Below, in pieces: positions 6,339 through 8,317 of a stretch of 8,317 bases of DNA (positions are counted from its first letter, which is position 1; every line of letters starts with the position of its first letter). Source of the DNA: Desulfuromonadaceae bacterium GWC2_58_13 (GTDB taxonomy: Bacteria > Desulfobacterota > Desulfuromonadia > Desulfuromonadales > Trichloromonadaceae). The stretch is from assembly GCA_001825565.1 (NCBI GenBank), contig MHXM01000144.1:1-8317 (forward strand). Direction: 5' to 3'. The position numbers and the translations under genes were made by a program. The notes beneath the pieces are model-generated. The model was not told where the DNA came from, searched no databases, and saw only the letters and a program-made list of their open reading frames with translations.

Positions 6339-6575
6339 ATGAAGGTTCAAATCGTTTATTGCGCTTCCTGAGGGCACCAGCCCCGCGCAGCGAGTCTCGC
6401 TGCGGAATTGCAAAAACAACTGGGAGATGCCGAGATTGAAATTGTGGCCGGCGAGCAAAAAAGCGAGTTTGCCGTGCGGATCGATGACAGGCTGGTGTTT
6501 TCGCGCCTGGAGGAGCGGCGCTTCCCCGAGCTTGACGAGCTTCTTGCGCTCTGCGGCAAGAAGCTCGCGTGTTAA
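6339..6575 (+). CDS. selW: SelW-like (Rdx family) selenoprotein; in-frame UGA 6369-6371 read as selenocysteine
   Basis: Reading UGA 6369-6371 as Sec gives a 78-aa protein that matches the SelT/SelW/SelH (Rdx) family from end to end. It begins with beta strand MKVQIVYC, then the redox motif C8-A-S-U11 directly followed by the helix GHQPRAASLAAELQKQLG. Next come strands IEIVAGEQ and FAVRIDDRLVFSRL, then RRFPELDELLALC, which corresponds to the family's 'F.V.vdg.lifSr...grFP' ending. It stops at TAA 6573-6575. The start ATG 6339 has AAAGGA at 6325-6330. Family members carry CxxC or CxxU at this place and act as small thioredoxin-fold oxidoreductases. Coding continues on both sides of the UGA with the expected motifs, and a SECIS-like hairpin follows, so this is not a truncated gene. 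An ordinary gene finder would miss it or break it. C72 and the terminal C78 could form extra thiol chemistry. The genome must carry selA, selB, selC and selD. Confidence 0.9.
6372..6404 (+). promoter_or_regulatory. Bacterial SECIS element directing Sec insertion at UGA 6369-6371
   Basis: CGCAGCGAG (6386-6394) and CTCGCTGCG (6396-6404) are perfect complements, giving a GC-rich stem centred on T6395 whose tip reads GAGUCUC. The apex lies about 22 nt after the UGA, within the range known for bacterial SECIS elements, and inside the coding region as expected in bacteria. The GUCU at the tip resembles the G-U-containing loop bound by SelB in E. coli fdhF, as I remember it. A second small hairpin, GGGC-ACCA-GCCC (6372-6383), lies between the UGA and the main stem. 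Assignment rests on position, stem and loop. SelB binding is not testable here. Confidence 0.78.
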
Positions 6576-6593
6576 CCCCGGCAGAGGCGGTCG

Positions 6594-7220
6594 ATGAGTG
6601 AAGAGATTGAAACGGCCCGCTACCTGCGAGCCTGCCGGGACCCTTTCTGGCAGCGGGTCTTTGCCGCCGAACTGACCTACCTGAGACGGCACCTGCGGCC
6701 GCGGGACCAGATTCTCAGCATTGGCTGCGGACCGGCCACCATCGAAAGCGGCCTGAGTGAACTCGGTTTTGCCGTCGTCGGCCTGGATGTCTCGCGGGAA
6801 GCTCTCGCCCGGGCACCCGCAGGAATCAGAACGGTGGCCGCGCCTGCGGAAAAGCTGCCGTTTGCCGACGCCGCCTTCGATGTGGCGCTGTTTATTGTTT
6901 CGCTACAGTTTGTCGAAGACTATCGGCAGGCCCTGTCCGAAACAGTTCGGGTGTTGCGGCCGGGCGGCCGGATCTTGGTCATGCTGCTCAATCCGGCCTC
7001 GGCCTTTTTCAAGGGAAAAGCCACCGCAGCCGATTCCTATGTGGGCAAGATCAGGCACACCGACCTGGGCCTGTTGGAAGCCGCCATGGCAGCAAACTTC
7101 AGGGTGCAAAGTGAGTATTTTCTCGGCATCGCCGGCCAGCGGATCTTCGCCAGCAATGATCCAACGACAGCGGCCCTATACGTTATCCGGGGTGATAAGA
7201 AAGAAACGACGGAACCGTGA
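6594..7220 (+). CDS. Class I SAM-dependent methyltransferase (substrate unknown), first of two
   Basis: This 208-aa protein has a Rossmann methyltransferase core: motif I ILSIGCGPATIESGL (about 40-54), an acidic residue D64 at the end of beta-2 (VVGLDVS) for the SAM ribose, AAPAEKLPFADAAFDVALF for motifs II/III, and the post-core VRVLRPGGRILVMLLNP. The N-terminal helix region (RYLRACRDPFWQRVFAAELTYL) and the last third probably form the substrate site. It has few cysteines (C14, C45) and lacks the conserved cysteines that bind As(III) in ArsM, so arsenite methylation of the ArsM type is unlikely. It begins 18 nt after the selenoprotein stop, with GAGG at 6584-6587, so it clearly belongs to the same transcript. 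The substrate could be a small thiol, selenol, metalloid compound or a quinone-like molecule; nothing in the sequence decides this. Confidence 0.88.
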   Translation: MSEEIETARYLRACRDPFWQRVFAAELTYLRRHLRPRDQILSIGCGPATIESGLSELGFAVVGLDVSREALARAPAGIRTVAAPAEKLPFADAAFDVALFIVSLQFVEDYRQALSETVRVLRPGGRILVMLLNPASAFFKGKATAADSYVGKIRHTDLGLLEAAMAANFRVQSEYFLGIAGQRIFASNDPTTAALYVIRGDKKETTEP

Positions 7221-7271
7221 CGAGTCTCAAGCGAAGTTTTCAGCAGCGCAACAATTCGTAAGGAGACCGGC

Positions 7272-7856
7272 GTGAAGACACGTGAAAGCGGCATGCCCGA
7301 AGAGGAGATGTGGGCGGAATTTTTTACTCCGGAAGCCATCCTTGAAAAGCTCGGTCTAACACCCGGCGTCCGCAGTCTGGTGGATTTCGGTTGCGGCTAT
7401 GGCACGTTCGCGCTGGCTGCCGCCCGGATCATCGCGGGGAAGGTCCAGGCCATCGACATCGAACCGGAGATGGTCGCCGCGACCCGAAACAAGGCTGAAG
7501 CCGAGGGGCTGGACAACGTCGAAGCGATCCTGCGGGACTTTGTCGGTGAAGGAACCGATCTGACGGACCAGAGTGTCGACTACGTCATGCTCTTCAATAT
7601 CCTGCACGCGGAAGATCCCGACCATCTGCTGAAAGAGGCCTTCCGCATTCTGCGGCCGGGCGGTCTTCTGGCGGTAATTCACTGGAATTTCGATCCGACC
7701 ACCCCGCGCGGACCCTCAATGACCATCCGGCCCAAACCGGAACAATGCCGGGCCTGGGCAGAAGATGCCGGCTTTCACTTGCGGTCGCCAGGGGTCATCG
7801 AACTTCCGCCATATCATTACGGTCTGGTTTTCGAACGTCCTACTGAATGGAGTTGA
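7272..7856 (+). CDS. Class I SAM-dependent methyltransferase (substrate unknown), second of two
   Basis: The start is GTG 7272, preceded by AAGGAGA (7260-7266). The 194-aa product opens with RESGMPEEEMWAEFFTPEAIL, a leader I associate with a particular group of small methyltransferases. Next come motif I SLVDFGCGYGTFALAAARI (35-53), D62 in VQAIDIEPEMV, motif SVDYVMLFNILHAEDPDHLL and FRILRPGGLLAVIHWNFDP. The end has PRGPSMTIRPKPEQC. It is not a close copy of the preceding methyltransferase: outside the SAM core the sequences do not resemble each other, so this is not a recent duplication. The only cysteines, C41 and C159, do not make an ArsM-like set. It follows the first methyltransferase after 51 nt, is probably the last gene of the operon, and ends 33 nt from the convergent comM-like gene. 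Confidence 0.88.
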   Translation: MKTRESGMPEEEMWAEFFTPEAILEKLGLTPGVRSLVDFGCGYGTFALAAARIIAGKVQAIDIEPEMVAATRNKAEAEGLDNVEAILRDFVGEGTDLTDQSVDYVMLFNILHAEDPDHLLKEAFRILRPGGLLAVIHWNFDPTTPRGPSMTIRPKPEQCRAWAEDAGFHLRSPGVIELPPYHYGLVFERPTEWS

Positions 7857-7889
7857 GATCGAGGAAGCCAACAAGTTGAAACGCAGGTC

Positions 7890-8317
7890 TCAAGTCACTT
7901 TCCGGTCCAGCCCCCGATACTGAATCGCCTCGGCCAAATGAGCCTGCTGGATCATTTCACAACCGGCCAGATCGGCAATGGTCCGCGCCACCTTGAGGAT
8001 GCGGGAATAACTACGGGCGGAGAGACCAAGGCGGTCGGTGACCATTTCCAGCAGTTTGTGTCCCAGTTCGTCCACCGGACAGAATTTGCGGATATGCCGG
8101 GCCTGCATCTGGGCGTTGGCGTGGAGGCCGAATTTTTCCAGACGTTCCCGTTGCACCCGGCGGGCTACTTCCACCCGAGCCCGGATAGTGACGGACGATT
8201 CGGCGTCGACCGGATCGGCGAGATCCTTGTGCTGCACCCTCGGCACTTCGATGTGCAGATCGATACGATCGAGAAGCGGGCCGGAAAGTCGACTTCGATA
8301 GCGTTGAATCATCGGCG
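7890..8317 (-). CDS. comM: ComM/YifB-family AAA+ Mg-chelatase-like protein, C-terminal part (5' end outside window)
   Basis: The reverse strand encodes the last 141 full codons of a YifB/ComM protein. It contains IQRYRSRLSGPLLDRIDLHIEVPRV, the hallmark region after the Mg-chelatase AAA+ core, and the C-terminal domain with RHIRKFCPVDELG, LSARSYSRILKVARTIADLAG and a final LAEAIQYRGLDRK. The Met before IQRYRSRL is internal, because the frame stays open with a Pro codon to the window edge. In naturally competent bacteria ComM is a hexameric helicase that promotes branch migration during integration of incoming DNA; in others the role is less clear. Walker A and B motifs lie outside the window. 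It runs opposite to the methyltransferase gene, ends at TGA (7892-7890 on the reverse strand), and no convincing terminator separates the two. Confidence 0.93.
   Translation of the reverse strand, partial: PMIQRYRSRLSGPLLDRIDLHIEVPRVQHKDLADPVDAESSVTIRARVEVARRVQRERLEKFGLHANAQMQARHIRKFCPVDELGHKLLEMVTDRLGLSARSYSRILKVARTIADLAGCEMIQQAHLAEAIQYRGLDRKVT

Noticed and set aside
6333..6692. Antisense open frame across the selenoprotein gene
   Set aside because: The sense strand has a full family match with Sec. The antisense frame has no motif and overlaps the start of the methyltransferase gene.
7853..7893. TTGAGA/TCTCAA inverted repeat between the convergent genes as a terminator
   Set aside because: Only 6 bp with a 29-nt loop, AT/GC mixed, no T-tract, and it overlaps both stop codons. 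Too weak to call.
1..8317. CRISPR array, tRNA, rRNA, insertion sequence or attachment site
   Set aside because: No regularly spaced repeats, cloverleaf, rRNA-like sequence, transposase motif or terminal inverted repeats with target duplications were seen.

Overview
The window looks like chromosomal DNA from a GC-rich, anaerobic deltaproteobacterium of the Geobacter/Desulfuromonas type (Desulfuromonadota). I infer this from protein style, not from a database search. The clues are a CheA with extra middle domains, a STAS protein coupled to CheA, a CheD next to CheB, and a selenocysteine-containing SelW-like protein.

Left part (1-4405, + strand): the 3' part of a chemotaxis operon. In order it holds the end of a CheY-like receiver, a small STAS protein, a 702-aa CheA kinase, a CheD receptor deamidase and a CheB methylesterase. 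CheA would phosphorylate CheY and CheB, while CheD and CheB modify receptors for adaptation. No cheW or cheR is present inside the window. cheA and cheD lie in the same frame, separated by one UGA stop and 24 sense codons, and cheD has no visible Shine-Dalgarno.

Middle (4406-4978): no intact gene. It holds a decayed remnant of a methyl-accepting chemotaxis protein (HAMP-like segments in two frames), an 8-bp hairpin, and then a very good sigma70 promoter. A perfect 14-bp palindrome sits at the expected start of transcription.

Right part (4979-7856, + strand): a compact operon reading arsR-family regulator, thioredoxin reductase (trxB), a SelW-like selenoprotein, and two unrelated class I SAM-dependent methyltransferases. 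The selenoprotein gene (6339-6575) is easily missed. Its Sec codon is an in-frame UGA in a C-A-S-U motif, followed by a 19-nt hairpin with the properties of a bacterial SECIS element. The set suggests an ArsR-controlled thiol/selenol redox plus methylation module, perhaps for a metalloid or another toxic electrophile. The substrate is unknown, and this is the most interesting part of the window.

Right end (7890-8317, - strand): the C-terminal part of a ComM/YifB-type AAA+ (Mg-chelatase-like) protein, converging on the operon and running off the window.
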